NCBI GenBank assembly: GCA_022574595.1
Contig: JACZRS010000007.1
Span: forward strand, 62,001 to 126,000
Length of the DNA stretch: 64,000 nucleotides
Reading direction: 5' to 3'
Origin: Planctomycetota bacterium
GTDB lineage: Bacteria; Planctomycetota; Phycisphaerae; Phycisphaerales; SM1A02
Shown here in pieces: positions 45,301-52,838 of the stretch (its first letter is position 1; every line of letters begins with the position of its first letter). The position numbers and the translations under genes were made by a program. The notes beneath the pieces were generated by a model that made no database searches, was not told where the DNA came from, and saw only the letters and a program-made list of their open reading frames with translations.

Positions 45301-47227
45301 ATTGACGCGAAGCTGCGAGATCCTTGTTCTGGTCGGCAGCTCGGGCCAAGATCATTAAACTTACAGCATTGGCGGGATCATTATTAGTAATTTGCTCCTC
45401 CGAAGAAGTTAATTTGTCGAGAATGCCCGCTGATGCGTACATACTGACAAGCGTATCTATGGCTAGTGCTTGCTGTGGGGGATTATTGATCAGCTCAATA
45501 GCGCTGCGCCTGACAATCAGCGCATCATCTAAATGACCTGTTCGTATTAATAGATCTGCTCTATCAGATTGATAGCGATAGTTGTCTGGCTTTAATTGCG
45601 TAGCGATAGTGATTGCTGCAAGCGCTTTATCTGAAAGCCCAAGGTTCATTAGGGCATAACTTAAAGCTGCATGTACTGTAGGGTCATCCGGATTGGCCTC
45701 TGACAATCTATCTAATGAAGATACAGCTTTGTCCTTCTCACCTCGATATAGCCAAAGCCTGCTTAAAGCGGTGTAATTATCTATTCTCTGGGGCGCAATG
45801 GTAATGGCGCGGTTATAACAACGCACCGCATCATCAAACAATTCGTAAGCTTCAAAGAGTGCGCCAAGACGATGCGCTAACGATGCATCAACTAATTCAC
45901 TTTGAAGTACGTGTGTCCATTGGTTGCCCGCTGCTGCGAGCTGTTGGTTATTTGCCAGGAATCGTCCGTAATCTATATATAGCTCTGCATCATCAGGATA
46001 TTGGCTAATGATTCGTTCGTATTCTGTAGATACACTTTCATTATCATGTGTGCGAATCAATAATTCGATGCGTTTTGCGCTAAGCACCAGATCTTCAGGG
46101 AATAATTCTACAGCTTCTGCCAAGGTGTCAAGTGCTGATTCAGTATCACCTGATGCAATCAGTACATCCGCAAGCAGGCTACGGTTTGCTGTCTGCTCAG
46201 GTGAGCGCTCAATTTGGTCGAGGCAATAAGTGACGAGATCCTCTAACCTCCCGGAAGTGCGGTAGAGTGTTACTATACGTTGGTGCAATTCGCGTTGAAG
46301 CCAGTGACCGTTTGCAAGAAGGTCAATTGCATCGCTGTACACGTCAATCGCATCTTGTTTTTGATCTAATCGTTCATAGGATTTACCTAATTGGCGAAGC
46401 AATTCACAGCGTTTGTCTGTTTGGTTCTCAACCAGATCTAATAATGATTTGTAGAGTTCGATTGCAGATTTGTGTAAACTCCGCCTTGCCAGCGCATCAG
46501 CCATGCGTTTACGGTGCAAGTAGTTATTGGGAAATTCATCTGCAAACTCTATCAGTGTAGCGGCTGCCTGCTGCTGATCCTTGGATCGCATATATAGATC
46601 TGCCAGTGCCTCAACCAGTTTGGTGCGCTCTGAGATTGAGCGTGCCTTGACCCGGGCTTGATTCAGCATTTCTCTTGCAGCTTCAAGTCTGCCGGTCCGT
46701 TGATAAATTTCTGATTTTAGTAAGAGTAGCTTAGATTCACTGCGCGCTTTATCTGCCCCTAAAGTATCTATGCGCTCAACTAGCTCAGCAGCTTTCTCAT
46801 ATTCACCAGAGCGAACATACAATCGCGAAAGTATGACTTTTACTGCGGGATCATCGGGCAGAGCTTCAACTTTCTGTTCATATTCTTGTACTAAAATTTG
46901 CAGCTCGCCGCGCTGGGCATAGTACTTTACCAAGCCAGTAAGCGCTCCGGTATGAAACGGTCTGCGCTCGAGAAGTTGCTGAAAGCGTGTGAGCGATTCT
47001 TCAGACGCTAAAGCATCCGCTGAATCCTTCTTTTTTGTAGTAGAGTCATCCTGGCTGGTATTATTAGCAGTGGATGTTTCGTCTGCTGAAGACTGCGCCA
47101 AAGCCACATTCAATTCGAGAGGTATCACTACAAGCAAAACAAGTAGGATGCTAATTGTGTGCGCGCTGGCAAATACATGTAAGGCATTTGGGGATGCATG
47201 CTTTTCAAGAAGCGTCTTTATATTCAT
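36296..47227 (-). CDS. Giant TPR-repeat exported protein (3643 residues)
   Basis: An uninterrupted 10.9-kb frame. A signal peptide (about residues 20-46, hydrophobic, ending ALAQS) precedes a Ser/Thr/Asp linker. Dozens of tetratricopeptide repeats then run through to the C-terminus (recurrent A..LY...G....A...Y, and P.N......LA....D). Gly/Tyr-rich inserts interrupt them near residues 1040, 1585, 2540 and 3096. TPR proteins are usual at the head of Bat-type aerotolerance operons, but typically a few hundred residues long; this is an order of magnitude larger. It is the first gene of the operon. It probably forms a long superhelical scaffold in the periplasm or on the cell surface, binding many partners (inference). 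Confidence 0.88.
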   Translation of the reverse strand: MNIKTLLEKHASPNALHVFASAHTISILLVLLVVIPLELNVALAQSSADETSTANNTSQDDSTTKKKDSADALASEESLTRFQQLLERRPFHTGALTGLVKYYAQRGELQILVQEYEQKVEALPDDPAVKVILSRLYVRSGEYEKAAELVERIDTLGADKARSESKLLLLKSEIYQRTGRLEAAREMLNQARVKARSISERTKLVEALADLYMRSKDQQQAAATLIEFADEFPNNYLHRKRMADALARRSLHKSAIELYKSLLDLVENQTDKRCELLRQLGKSYERLDQKQDAIDVYSDAIDLLANGHWLQRELHQRIVTLYRTSGRLEDLVTYCLDQIERSPEQTANRSLLADVLIASGDTESALDTLAEAVELFPEDLVLSAKRIELLIRTHDNESVSTEYERIISQYPDDAELYIDYGRFLANNQQLAAAGNQWTHVLQSELVDASLAHRLGALFEAYELFDDAVRCYNRAITIAPQRIDNYTALSRLWLYRGEKDKAVSSLDRLSEANPDDPTVHAALSYALMNLGLSDKALAAITIATQLKPDNYRYQSDRADLLIRTGHLDDALIVRRSAIELINNPPQQALAIDTLVSMYASAGILDKLTSSEEQITNNDPANAVSLMILARAADQNKDLAASRQWLAKLLDAHPAHEEARRQVARVFEAVGDIESAVSEYKRLIQTHPTRARQYYQAIADLKLRYSDSAGAIETLQEMVQASPNNATVLKSVAEQLVRIGEPERAIEYFQQSLQIQPDRHEVRLAYANALVDAGQLEEAVDEFKITALQRSDRDTARDALSKLHETSGKLGTVDDLLEELQIRVENNPDETIVARTLAQLLIREYDYSRAMDLLDLVLQYNSKNAELGLVRAELLRRLTRFDDAIQAYREILRIPNIDRDFVLGEMGKAYFEAGRIDQATHTWRQINHKLYAGSFLLNNGLLDVAVEVFEEGIRLKPDDFPLHRNLIRSLQTAGRTDEALEAGRRLLDLEPDNVLNIQDLASAYIVQGDRSTAAEIAGRLFSAGVMNKKPRSRSRRYGGYGGGGMSLSMSMYYGGYSGYQQRSSKSNLARAVEFFSRNGLQAELKDTIKQQLLAQPDNAVLKETAVTLYRGSFAEPMLALELLKQLETATFPLEYQRWLGQSSQRDYMRVRQYQLIASKPALRDKHLAVLEAKQIEDLNRDEILELAVIRQAQGANDRAIKLLTRAVAENHEDIVSLSALVEMLINAELFTEAEPHAKDLSNLLATKRADMLIEMGERVRRDFVRNLPLQFQLRINDELLRDIAYKWTLGEGFQTNYRGQIDTMGYFRAQISLATIYAKTNQMDSAREIWKQMAPSNLADVDGWTMLADITQLHDQKDLAFEYYQHALKAAQILAADPLLQRIYGSSSSQSWYWAQENISSSFNKIVESFASRDKLVELYDFLRESNQNAKARRVLDQYKLHDQLKELYETRLQDARQTFLNNKVDSLNQSMPYFVQVCKLAELHDQTGDWPISQKLYEQYLEDFPDELGLLVTLGEIAEAQQQFAIALAWEKKLIDAKERLSRQVRAWSLRNLTMIPLAPQIIKSNVRGGGWAQRWNSSSRRSGYGYGYGYGSRYNALSTSPSWIRIAQLHMANGNNIAAASAMERAIGSAGSNRQRVSTQVLNLIEQRQLSTKMLPVLRTLCVYLPTDERAQLAFAKSLEANAKNDVALEVYKRLLRRGVSDIGVLAQVRSRLDALEPNSDKDNAATLASLIEQVANDPENANERLRLAKAYYYSLDIDDALTELLRVQETAPHLQGLHDLLIEIYTLKGESPKLIEALHAQVKRTSNDSMRRNARQRLVQELFSNGQTDEALDILKQLADPKNPSSYMGIGKMLHYFGLHDEAIEQFELAKRSQRGQDISGQGLATAYILKGQVNVAADKIMDAIDSQKRQMNQYGASSIYSLYNSQTNPFNPFLSLFVLEPDLVEEIQNRLIASYDANPKDPQATKLLMQFYRQLGRNDRAEILLEAIAGEGVTDQALVLRLIERSLEKKDYTKAIELAETFIKQQPKPKIPPGMPPQYAGMMALQSPRNLMLCKLGDIHWDLDDKDKAFEYYKQIVDKDIDETRLAYAAICVFRDRVSEARTLVENALAAQQVKSRSLLEFRASLAALEDKPKEAFDYLAQSIELAGAQDSSNMNMYYRAGGSSSSILAEIALQSGQIDRYIAFMQKAITKNPHKWDNYIELANNYYDLGRITEAFQIIDQAAQVATLKQQALQQRVEWEEKDFTSPSELMTLYRELIEISDRQVQTPSQYGYGGSASSNLRDRLGDLLWTKGEHDSAVTTWMQRMNLTDADSHVTLGDKLNERRAFDLAEDAYREALALEPDNITVHEKLAELAYYRGSNSDTLTHLREIFLQSQESGNSNSNRYWYQDFEDIGNRIHHWAMDLARDPIIISNIDESQSDEAALDRIMLGNLAGDWLNLEHELKQRLEESPFDPAAWRLLATTLQRNGNWIEATDAWEVIRRIELTTLQQRRDNLKLALAGKQIKEAVTGTRRTTPGSAQPMPRPSRGGFSSYRGFSGGYYGYGGSSSADQKLAMLYLYQGRFTEAERLILIQHQSNIAQAGLPLLASMTWEQGASERAIELMHLAVLLSGNLQNISQYAGMLADAGNIQEATELLLRAYRYQDTQAGSSYSMFSSWYGGGRGDEFESYAEQAISGALSEICTNAGSLDEILAELNDKVADDPNDSRMAKLILSLQIRDRRWSQARESLILWQKSRPEDVAIKVELLHTHLQLQQWDEALLLLDQLEKDVPESSGNWIICKSFINLMQGDREGAIKTIEPLIDTSQPELAKVLPQQVWTILAVARDYDRLAAYLESLQEHDALKDSGRELLVAVYRIQGNWSPAIKLALDKLWQQQKSLKVSLRWYRELVATVRAAESQGIKIQFDSERPEDNTLLILISSGANSGKEEFLKLVQEQPNNINAQRGLIFAADLAGDNALALKSNNNLLNWLVPKLNEIWIPADLTSLGDQSQLRLEQIKSQGFQSTSMLQNRYGSLNPLQGIISANNQRYRVDENENVTYRDLWKSHQWLQRDLLLKAGSDAEALTNLLQDHASFAKSDQYSGNSYNYNYPYYNYRARNIYGLRNEESFSTDWRSVIIEPLERYRHFEAIISHYAGNEAHMLPEEWLKLGESNAAIGNPDQANRCRKRAADMKLVELMATDQPAIGDQNSYYSWRWRWYGNDSSQRISIIRGALAFGAFDNPRQQQNSRTKIEGTPEELWELALVDPQVETQFLELAKVVQTHWGSTSSLSQLISYYRAKDNYVAVIEILERVFKLEELLQSQHLSYYIHACFKEQDNERIEKMLELIESQSSVLKDDVLLARLVLLRYQGKDDEAQELELQLIDRCRSEPKNPNKLDTNLLQMVELNPQQRYSQNWYFNWRSQPFVRTPRVWNNNLPTIASLAASLGIRYDAQLAPYDLTLSRLRETYKRSALHTDALRILELQLDETSESLAPRIRADLLIDKAELLSEIGNSQESRNVLNDADELLRNELSRSPNDKSLQKQLARIYESSQFVPDHQQWYDTIIATKAKDPTYDISGVKVGRALFELGRYDDSWQSYKKALYRGEFRYNEATELFKAGMAAYYAGESIEAKEILRQALWRDPLSELALKAQELINE
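42456..42481. repeat. Hexamer microsatellite inside the giant TPR gene
   Basis: Four and a third copies of CCATAT, read on the coding strand as alternating Tyr-Gly codons. Slippage by whole units would lengthen or shorten a Tyr-Gly linker without breaking the frame. Confidence 0.8.
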
Positions 47228-47671
47228 TTGTTAAGGCCCCTGTGCCCCGGCCAAGCATGGCGATTTATCGAGCTTCGATACTCTATATATAATACTACGC
47301 AAACCCTTGGTCTTGGGTGCGATAGTTCTTTCGATTCGACGCTACTGGATGGTGGCTGAGTATCGCCGGATCAGGTGGATAGCATATCCAGCAGCTCATG
47401 CATTTATAGGCTTGTCATGCTGTAAGGGCAGTAATATCAATAAGTTAGGATCATTTTGTATTATGCTAACGGTTCAAATAGCGATGCCAGAATATTCTTA
47501 GCCAAAAAGTGACAATTTCCAGAATGTAGTAAGAGACTATGGGAAATCGTTGTTTAATACGAGATCAATCATATTCAATAGTGAGCATTGCTCGGCTACG
47601 CTTTGGGTCGCTGCAATAGGTGCAAACACAAGAAAACCCATGGATTGTTATCCATGGGCGTCGGGATGATA
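47228..47671. other. Intergenic region upstream of the giant TPR operon
   Basis: It should contain the operon promoter: an AT-rich tract with TATATATAATAC at 47284-47295 lies about 60 bp before the start on the minus-strand side. A terminator for the dockerin-tailed gene lies at its right end. No further gene or RNA is apparent. Confidence 0.5.
47631..47658 (-). terminator. Rho-independent terminator (CCCATGGAT/ATCCATGGG)
   Basis: On the minus strand a perfect 9-bp stem with loop AACA is followed by TTTTCTTG, 14 bp beyond the stop of the FG-GAP gene. The same stem sequence reappears, tandemly amplified, at 50071-50225. Confidence 0.8.
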
Positions 47672-48568
47672 TTAATTACACGGACCCCAATTGGCGAAGA
47701 GAATGAGCAGGTCGCTAGTGTTGACGAATCCATCGCCGTCGAGATCTGCTTCAGGGAAGGCATCAACTTCACCCCAGAACGCAAACAAGATCAGAAGATC
47801 GGATGTTCCCACCGAACCGTCGTGGTTTAGATCAGCGGGGCAAGTAGAGATACCGTCGAGGAACAGCACCCAGACCGCGCCACGGTTCAGTCCGCCATCG
47901 TCATCCCTGTCTGCCCCCACTGCCAAGTCGCCGATACCGTCACCATCCAGATCACCCAGCGCTCCTACGGAGTAGCCGAAGAAATCGCTATCATCCAGTA
48001 GACCGGTGAAGCCGCCTTGAGTGGAACTGATCTTCTGATGGGACTTGACCGTGCCATCGGTGTTAAGGAACAACACCCAGACGGCACCATGTTGCGGGCC
48101 GCCATCATCATCACCGGCTGCCGCCACGGCCAGGTCGCCTACGCCGTCGCCGTCCAGATCACCTAGAGCGGCTAGCGACCAGCCGAACAGATCGGTAGCA
48201 TCCAGTACGCCGAGGAAGCCGCCTTGGGTGGAACTGATCTTCTGATGTGTTTTTACCGTGCCATCGGGGTTGAGGAACAGCACCCACACCGCGCCACGGA
48301 TCAGTCCTCCGTCGGCATCACGGGATGCCCCCACGGCCAAGTCGCCCACACCGTCACCATCGATATCACCCAACCTGGCTAATGACCCGCCGAACCGATC
48401 GTCATCGTTCAGAATACCGGTGAAGCCACCTTGGGTGTCGCTGATCTTCTGGTGCGAAAGCACCCAGCTTGGCTGGGCGTTGGCGCGATGTTCGCCAATG
48501 ACAACTGCAAGTGCGACTACTGTGACGACGATTAAACGTTTCGTTGAAATTGAGTATGCGTACATCAT
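47672..48568 (-). CDS. Secreted FG-GAP repeat protein with dockerin-like tail
   Basis: A 298-residue exported protein. A signal peptide (RLIVVTVVALAVV, cleaved after ANA) is followed by three integrin-type FG-GAP repeats with calcium-loop motifs LGDIDGDGVGDLAVGA, LGDLDGDGVGDLAVAA and LGDLDGDGIGDLAVGA. Each is separated by a repeated HQKIS.TQGGF segment. A C-terminal module with two DxNxDGxV/DLLILFAxWG halves follows. That module, shared with two neighbours, resembles a dockerin type I repeat and is typical of phycisphaeral exported proteins. The start at 48568 has AAGGA six bases upstream. It is likely cell-surface and calcium-binding; its ligand is unknown. Confidence 0.85.
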   Translation of the reverse strand: MMYAYSISTKRLIVVTVVALAVVIGEHRANAQPSWVLSHQKISDTQGGFTGILNDDDRFGGSLARLGDIDGDGVGDLAVGASRDADGGLIRGAVWVLFLNPDGTVKTHQKISSTQGGFLGVLDATDLFGWSLAALGDLDGDGVGDLAVAAAGDDDGGPQHGAVWVLFLNTDGTVKSHQKISSTQGGFTGLLDDSDFFGYSVGALGDLDGDGIGDLAVGADRDDDGGLNRGAVWVLFLDGISTCPADLNHDGSVGTSDLLILFAFWGEVDAFPEADLDGDGFVNTSDLLILFANWGPCN

Positions 48569-48747
48569 TCGGTTTCCTTCTGCCAAAGTGGTCACACAGT
48601 AATGCCCGTCGTCCCGATTCCATAGGGATTGCCACCTCGTAGACATTTGTCACCAAAGCAACCGGTGCCATACTAACAGGCTGGTCCGGTAATTGGAAGA
48701 TTCCACCGTTAAAGCGGGGATTAAAGGGTTTTCCAAGGAGAAGAGGG

Positions 48748-49971
48748 CTAAAACACCTCTGGGCACCAAGGGGCGCAGGTCCATGCGAACATTTTGTCAG
48801 CCATTGCTAGTGCTTCTGGTGTTCCTTGCACGAGGCCAGCGTTTGCAAGAGTTGTGAAACGATTTCCGCCTAGGTATAAAGCACCAAGTGATGTTGCTGA
48901 TAATGTGATATCCGCTTCGGTTGATGTTGGTTTGCACTGTGCCTCGCTTGAGTTTGTTGTTAACTCATATTTCCCCGAGTTAGCAGGCATAAACTCATCG
49001 TGTATATCAAAAACTAATCGGCCTTGAGATGAATAACTACGACCTTCCAGTGCCGCTTTAATATCAATAATCCGAATCCACAAGCTGTCGGTGTTATAGC
49101 GTTGTATTCGGCGTGGGTCATTAATCCGCCACATTAGCGGATCATCAACCGGTGCGTTCCAATATTGCACCATAGGGAATAAATCTATATTTGTTAGAAA
49201 TTTCCAAATTGCCAGGTGCGCTTCATCTGTTGCTGCTATGACTTCTACAACATATATGTGGCTTTTAGGAAATTCTGCCCACTCCCAATTCACTTTTTGT
49301 CTATATATTGCATAACCTAGTGGTTGAGAATTTTCTTTATAAATAACAAATCGTTTAGCGCTCTTTCCTTCACGACGATGCTGTGGATCACGGAAAACTC
49401 GTACATCCCACCAAGCTTTGCTTCGTGAAAGTACACCAGGCCGAGTTTGCCTTATATGTTCATAAATGTCGGGAAAAATCTTTGCTGCGTCATCAGCTTC
49501 TATTAAGTTGACACTTCCTTTTTGTGTGTTGTTCGTGAAAATCAATTCCTTAGCATCAATTTTGATAAATGATCCTTCGACTGCATATCCATAACCGAAA
49601 CGGCCGTATATCGAGCTTTCAGATGCCCATAAGCCTGCCAGTGGTTCGCCTCGATCTTTCATTTCCTTAAGGTGCGCTTGCATCATTGCCTTCAGTATGC
49701 CGCGCCTTCTGTGTGTTGGTTGTACGGTAACCATTGTTGTGCCGCCCATTGCTAGTGTTGAGCCTGGCACGGTTAGATCAAAAGTGAAAGCTGCGCAAGT
49801 TCCAACTAAATCATTGCCATCAAATGCACAGACGGTTCGGGCGGGATCGAGGATTGATCGTAAATGTTTAGGATCGTCTTCCTTATGAATATCCCCACCG
49901 AAAACGCGGACAAGTTTTGAGCGGAATATATCGAATTCAGATTCTTTTATTGGGCGAATAGTTAGATCCAT
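48748..49971 (-). CDS. Eis-like GNAT N-acetyltransferase
   Basis: A 407-residue cytoplasmic protein with the two-GNAT-plus-SCP2 architecture of Eis (enhanced intracellular survival) proteins. The N-terminal GNAT has the acetyl-CoA loop VTVQPTHRRRGILKAMM (about residues 82-98) and the YGRFGYG segment. The middle GNAT carries VEVIAATDEAHLAIWKFL, and the C-terminal sterol-carrier-like domain has LSATSLGALYLGG. The C-terminal residue is Phe (CPEVF), and Eis enzymes use the terminal carboxylate in catalysis. Eis family members acetylate amines, including aminoglycosides; the substrate here is not known. Confidence 0.88.
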   Translation of the reverse strand: MDLTIRPIKESEFDIFRSKLVRVFGGDIHKEDDPKHLRSILDPARTVCAFDGNDLVGTCAAFTFDLTVPGSTLAMGGTTMVTVQPTHRRRGILKAMMQAHLKEMKDRGEPLAGLWASESSIYGRFGYGYAVEGSFIKIDAKELIFTNNTQKGSVNLIEADDAAKIFPDIYEHIRQTRPGVLSRSKAWWDVRVFRDPQHRREGKSAKRFVIYKENSQPLGYAIYRQKVNWEWAEFPKSHIYVVEVIAATDEAHLAIWKFLTNIDLFPMVQYWNAPVDDPLMWRINDPRRIQRYNTDSLWIRIIDIKAALEGRSYSSQGRLVFDIHDEFMPANSGKYELTTNSSEAQCKPTSTEADITLSATSLGALYLGGNRFTTLANAGLVQGTPEALAMADKMFAWTCAPWCPEVF

Positions 49972-50070
49972 AGGTGGTTAAGTTAACAAATAATTGCTTA
50001 TAGCACCAGTTAGGATCATGTATAGATGTGTGTATGTGTCTTTTTGATTTCTTATTGACGCTGCAAGAAC

Positions 50071-50225
50071 CCCATGGATTGCTATCCATGGGCGTCGGGG
50101 TGATTGCTATCTATGGGCGTCGGGGTGATTGCTATCTATAGGCGTCGGGGTGATTGCTATCCATGGGCGTCGGTGGATTGCTATCCATGGGCGCCGGGTG
50201 ATTGCTATCCATGGGCGTCGGGGTT
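50071..50225. repeat. Six tandem copies of a 25-bp unit derived from a terminator stem
   Basis: Unit GATTGCTATCCATGGGCGTCGGGGT, six copies (50077-50225) with one to three changes each. The array begins at once after the stop of the metalloprotease gene. The outermost copy still forms a CCCATGGAT/ATCCATGGG hairpin (50071-50092) like the terminator at 47637-47658. On the minus strand the repeats could offer alternative pairings of the same stem. Confidence 0.85.
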
Positions 50226-51638
50226 TTACTCACATGGACCCCAGTTTGCGAATAGAATAAGTAGATCGACAGTGTTGACAATCCCATCACCGTCAAAATC
50301 GGGTGGGCCGTTGGGGTTTGTTCCCCACAGAGCAAAAAGTGCAAGTAGATCACTCGTGTCAACGCTACCGCTTTCATCGAGATCCCAAACGCAGCAATGT
50401 TCACTACTAATATCGCAGGGAACAGTGTCGAGGTAACTAAGTATAGTCGCGATAACAATTGGGTGGAATCTCAGTTGAAAGTTTGCTAAGCCACCAGGGC
50501 AAAAGTGGCAGTAGCTCATAAGCGTACCTTGATCTGCATTCTTGCATTCGCCAAAAAAACAGCTATCCACCGGCGGGTTGTAGTCGTGTGTGTGCAATGA
50601 TCCGAAGAGGTGTCCCATTTCGTGAGCAACAACAATCGGATCCCAGTTGTCGTTATTATTATCTTCTAGTGGATAAGGGAAGGACCCAACAAGATTACCC
50701 GAAACACAGTAACCGTTATCATAACTGCATACTAAACCTAGGCCCGCAGCGACACCACCTCCTATAGTAACTCCACTGAAAAGGTGAACTAGTTCGCGCT
50801 CAACATCGCCGTGGTTTGCGATCCAGTGATCTCGAAGTTGATTAAGTAGTGATCCGTTAGCATTATATGGGTCGTTATTCTTACTCCATACTCGAAGGAA
50901 ACTGACATAAAGGCGAGTATTAAGATCGCGATGGTAGATTTCACTGATAGCGGCCATTAGAAATAGTGCATATTCAGCAGAAGCAGTTGTGTCGCCAGCG
51001 AATAGGTTTCCGGTGAATTCCCAATCTGTATCAATTGCTATGTCTACTTCTCTGCAAGGGGGGTTGCCAGTAATTGCTCCGCCTTCAACTGGAATTGGTT
51101 TACTAAAACGGAAAAGCAATTCGTTATCAAACTTAGTTTGACAAAAATCCTTTGGCGAAGCGGGTGCAGGGAGATTTGCTGCGTTTGCGATTTGTAGAGC
51201 TAGTACAGGTTGGAACTTTTTGCGGTAGGGTCCAGTTGATATGAAGTGCAACATATTATTATGTTGAACAAATCCCTGAGTACCGTTATGGGAGACTCCT
51301 ATAAATACTTGTGAATCATCATCTCCAATGACCGTTCCGCGCAGTAAAACTACAGAAGGATTGATAGATTCGGTTTGCCCATCAGATTTTACGACAATAA
51401 CTTTCGCATCTTGCGTTAGCAATTCAAATCTTTCTAGTTGCAAGTTTACATTTAAGTTATCTTCTAACTCTATATTGGTTATAGTTATTGGCAGGCCGAT
51501 TGGAATCTGTTTGAGACTTGCATGATCGAGCTGACTTAGAGATGTGTGGTTAATTGGCGTAAGTGTGTCGCTTTGCGCACTAATCGTAGCAACAAGAATA
51601 CATACGATTGATAGCACTAAGTTTGTAGCTGAATTCAT
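50226..51638 (-). CDS. Secreted reprolysin-like zinc metalloprotease with dockerin-like tail
   Basis: A 470-residue exported protein with a signal peptide (LVLSIVCILVATISAQS). A propeptide-like domain precedes a catalytic domain with the extended zinc motif HEMGHLFGSLHTHDY (about residues 340-354), in which the third ligand is the His of LHTH, as in M12/M72-type metzincins. The Met-turn is probably the GTLMSYCHF segment. The C-terminus carries the paired DLDxSGSV/DFDGDGIV modules with DLLALFALWG and DLLILFANWG. The start at 51638 has GGAGAAG upstream. Likely an extracellular protease; substrate unknown. Confidence 0.85.
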   Translation of the reverse strand: MNSATNLVLSIVCILVATISAQSDTLTPINHTSLSQLDHASLKQIPIGLPITITNIELEDNLNVNLQLERFELLTQDAKVIVVKSDGQTESINPSVVLLRGTVIGDDDSQVFIGVSHNGTQGFVQHNNMLHFISTGPYRKKFQPVLALQIANAANLPAPASPKDFCQTKFDNELLFRFSKPIPVEGGAITGNPPCREVDIAIDTDWEFTGNLFAGDTTASAEYALFLMAAISEIYHRDLNTRLYVSFLRVWSKNNDPYNANGSLLNQLRDHWIANHGDVERELVHLFSGVTIGGGVAAGLGLVCSYDNGYCVSGNLVGSFPYPLEDNNNDNWDPIVVAHEMGHLFGSLHTHDYNPPVDSCFFGECKNADQGTLMSYCHFCPGGLANFQLRFHPIVIATILSYLDTVPCDISSEHCCVWDLDESGSVDTSDLLALFALWGTNPNGPPDFDGDGIVNTVDLLILFANWGPCE

Positions 51639-51870
51639 GTTTCTTCTCCACAACGGCTGAAAGTGGTAGTCACTATGCGATGCCACTTCCATAAATAACC
51701 AAGGCAAGGATCATCCAATGGGTCTATACGCCAAGAGTAACCAAATACTGCGCGCTTTGTATGAAAAATAGAAAAATTGTAAAAAAAAGTCCCGCACACT
51801 AATGCAGAACTCTCAAATATATTAAGCCATTAATCAGGATATACTCATTACAAAGCCGATTTTTCAATGA

Positions 51871-52572
51871 TTACGGGCAAAGCCCCCAGTTGGCCAATAG
51901 GATCAAAAGATCCATGGTGTTTACTTCTCCATCCGCGTTAAGATCAGCTGGATGGTGAGGATTATTAGTATTCCAAGCAGCAAGTAGGTCGAGCAGATCA
52001 CTGGTATTTACTGTTCCATCGTCATTGATATCCGCGGGGCATGGCAGTACGCAAGGTGGCGCAGGAATAACATCGCAGGTAATAAATGAATCAACAAAAT
52101 AGCCAGTGCCTTGAATACCACCATTAATAGCATCGATTTGCAAATCTACAATTGAATATGGAGGGAAGAAACCAACACCTGCAATACCATTTAATGCATC
52201 AGTTTTGAAAATCCCTTTGAAAGTACCTGGTCCACTTCCGAAGCCAAGGTCTTTACCTGTAACAATAAATCCAGCTGAGCTTCCATTTAGCAGGATTGTG
52301 CCGTGAAGCTGAATTTCTGAAGCTGGAGTAGCGCCATCTGATACATAAGTAATATCGAAAGTTGTGCTGGTGATAATGCTGTCTTCCACGGGACCAATTA
52401 GTGTCACGAATAGAACGCCACCGCTAAAGAATTCCTGCCCGGGAATAGGCATTGGGAATGTGGGATCACAATTATCATGCCCGGGGATATGATCCGCCTT
52501 GAAAGATATTGGCAAAGCTCCAACAGTTATGGCAGCAGTAATTAGTACACTTGCTCTTATTTTAGTATTCAC
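51871..52572 (-). CDS. Secreted protein of unknown fold with dockerin-like tail
   Basis: A 233-residue exported protein. A signal peptide (ASVLITAAITVGALPISF) is followed by a beta-rich domain (about residues 35-165) with a Gly-rich segment GKDLGFGSGPGTFKG, then a linker with three Cys (CDVIPAPPCVLPC). The tail has ADINDDGTV/DLLDLLAAW and ADLNADGEV/DLLILLANWG. The start is GTG at 52572 with AAGGA eight bases upstream; a longer frame to 52674 is not credible. It may bind a surface partner through the tail. Confidence 0.78.
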   Translation of the reverse strand: MNTKIRASVLITAAITVGALPISFKADHIPGHDNCDPTFPMPIPGQEFFSGGVLFVTLIGPVEDSIITSTTFDITYVSDGATPASEIQLHGTILLNGSSAGFIVTGKDLGFGSGPGTFKGIFKTDALNGIAGVGFFPPYSIVDLQIDAINGGIQGTGYFVDSFITCDVIPAPPCVLPCPADINDDGTVNTSDLLDLLAAWNTNNPHHPADLNADGEVNTMDLLILLANWGLCP

Positions 52573-52838
52573 TTTTAGGATCCTTCTTAAATAGACTTGA
52601 TAGGTCGACTTTATATGGCCAATAAGAGGGTAAAATGGGACAAAACTCCTGTCTCTAATGCATTTGCTCAGCACATTATTCTAATTAAAAGAGGCCTGCG
52701 AGCAATGGTTTACTCCCTAAAAATAATGGATATAGCAGTTTGCACCATGAGCGTACTTGATTAGGATGCAATATTTATCCTATATAGGCACAAATTGGAT
52801 AGAAATATGTGAAGAAAAGCGTGAGCTGGCTTATGAAG

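Noticed and set aside
47691-48602. Ser/Pro/Arg-rich plus-strand ORFs
   Set aside because: They are antisense to the FG-GAP calcium loops and mirror their repeats.
50071-50225. CRISPR array
   Set aside because: The units are contiguous with no spacers, are only 25 bp long, and derive from a terminator stem; no cas gene is in the window.
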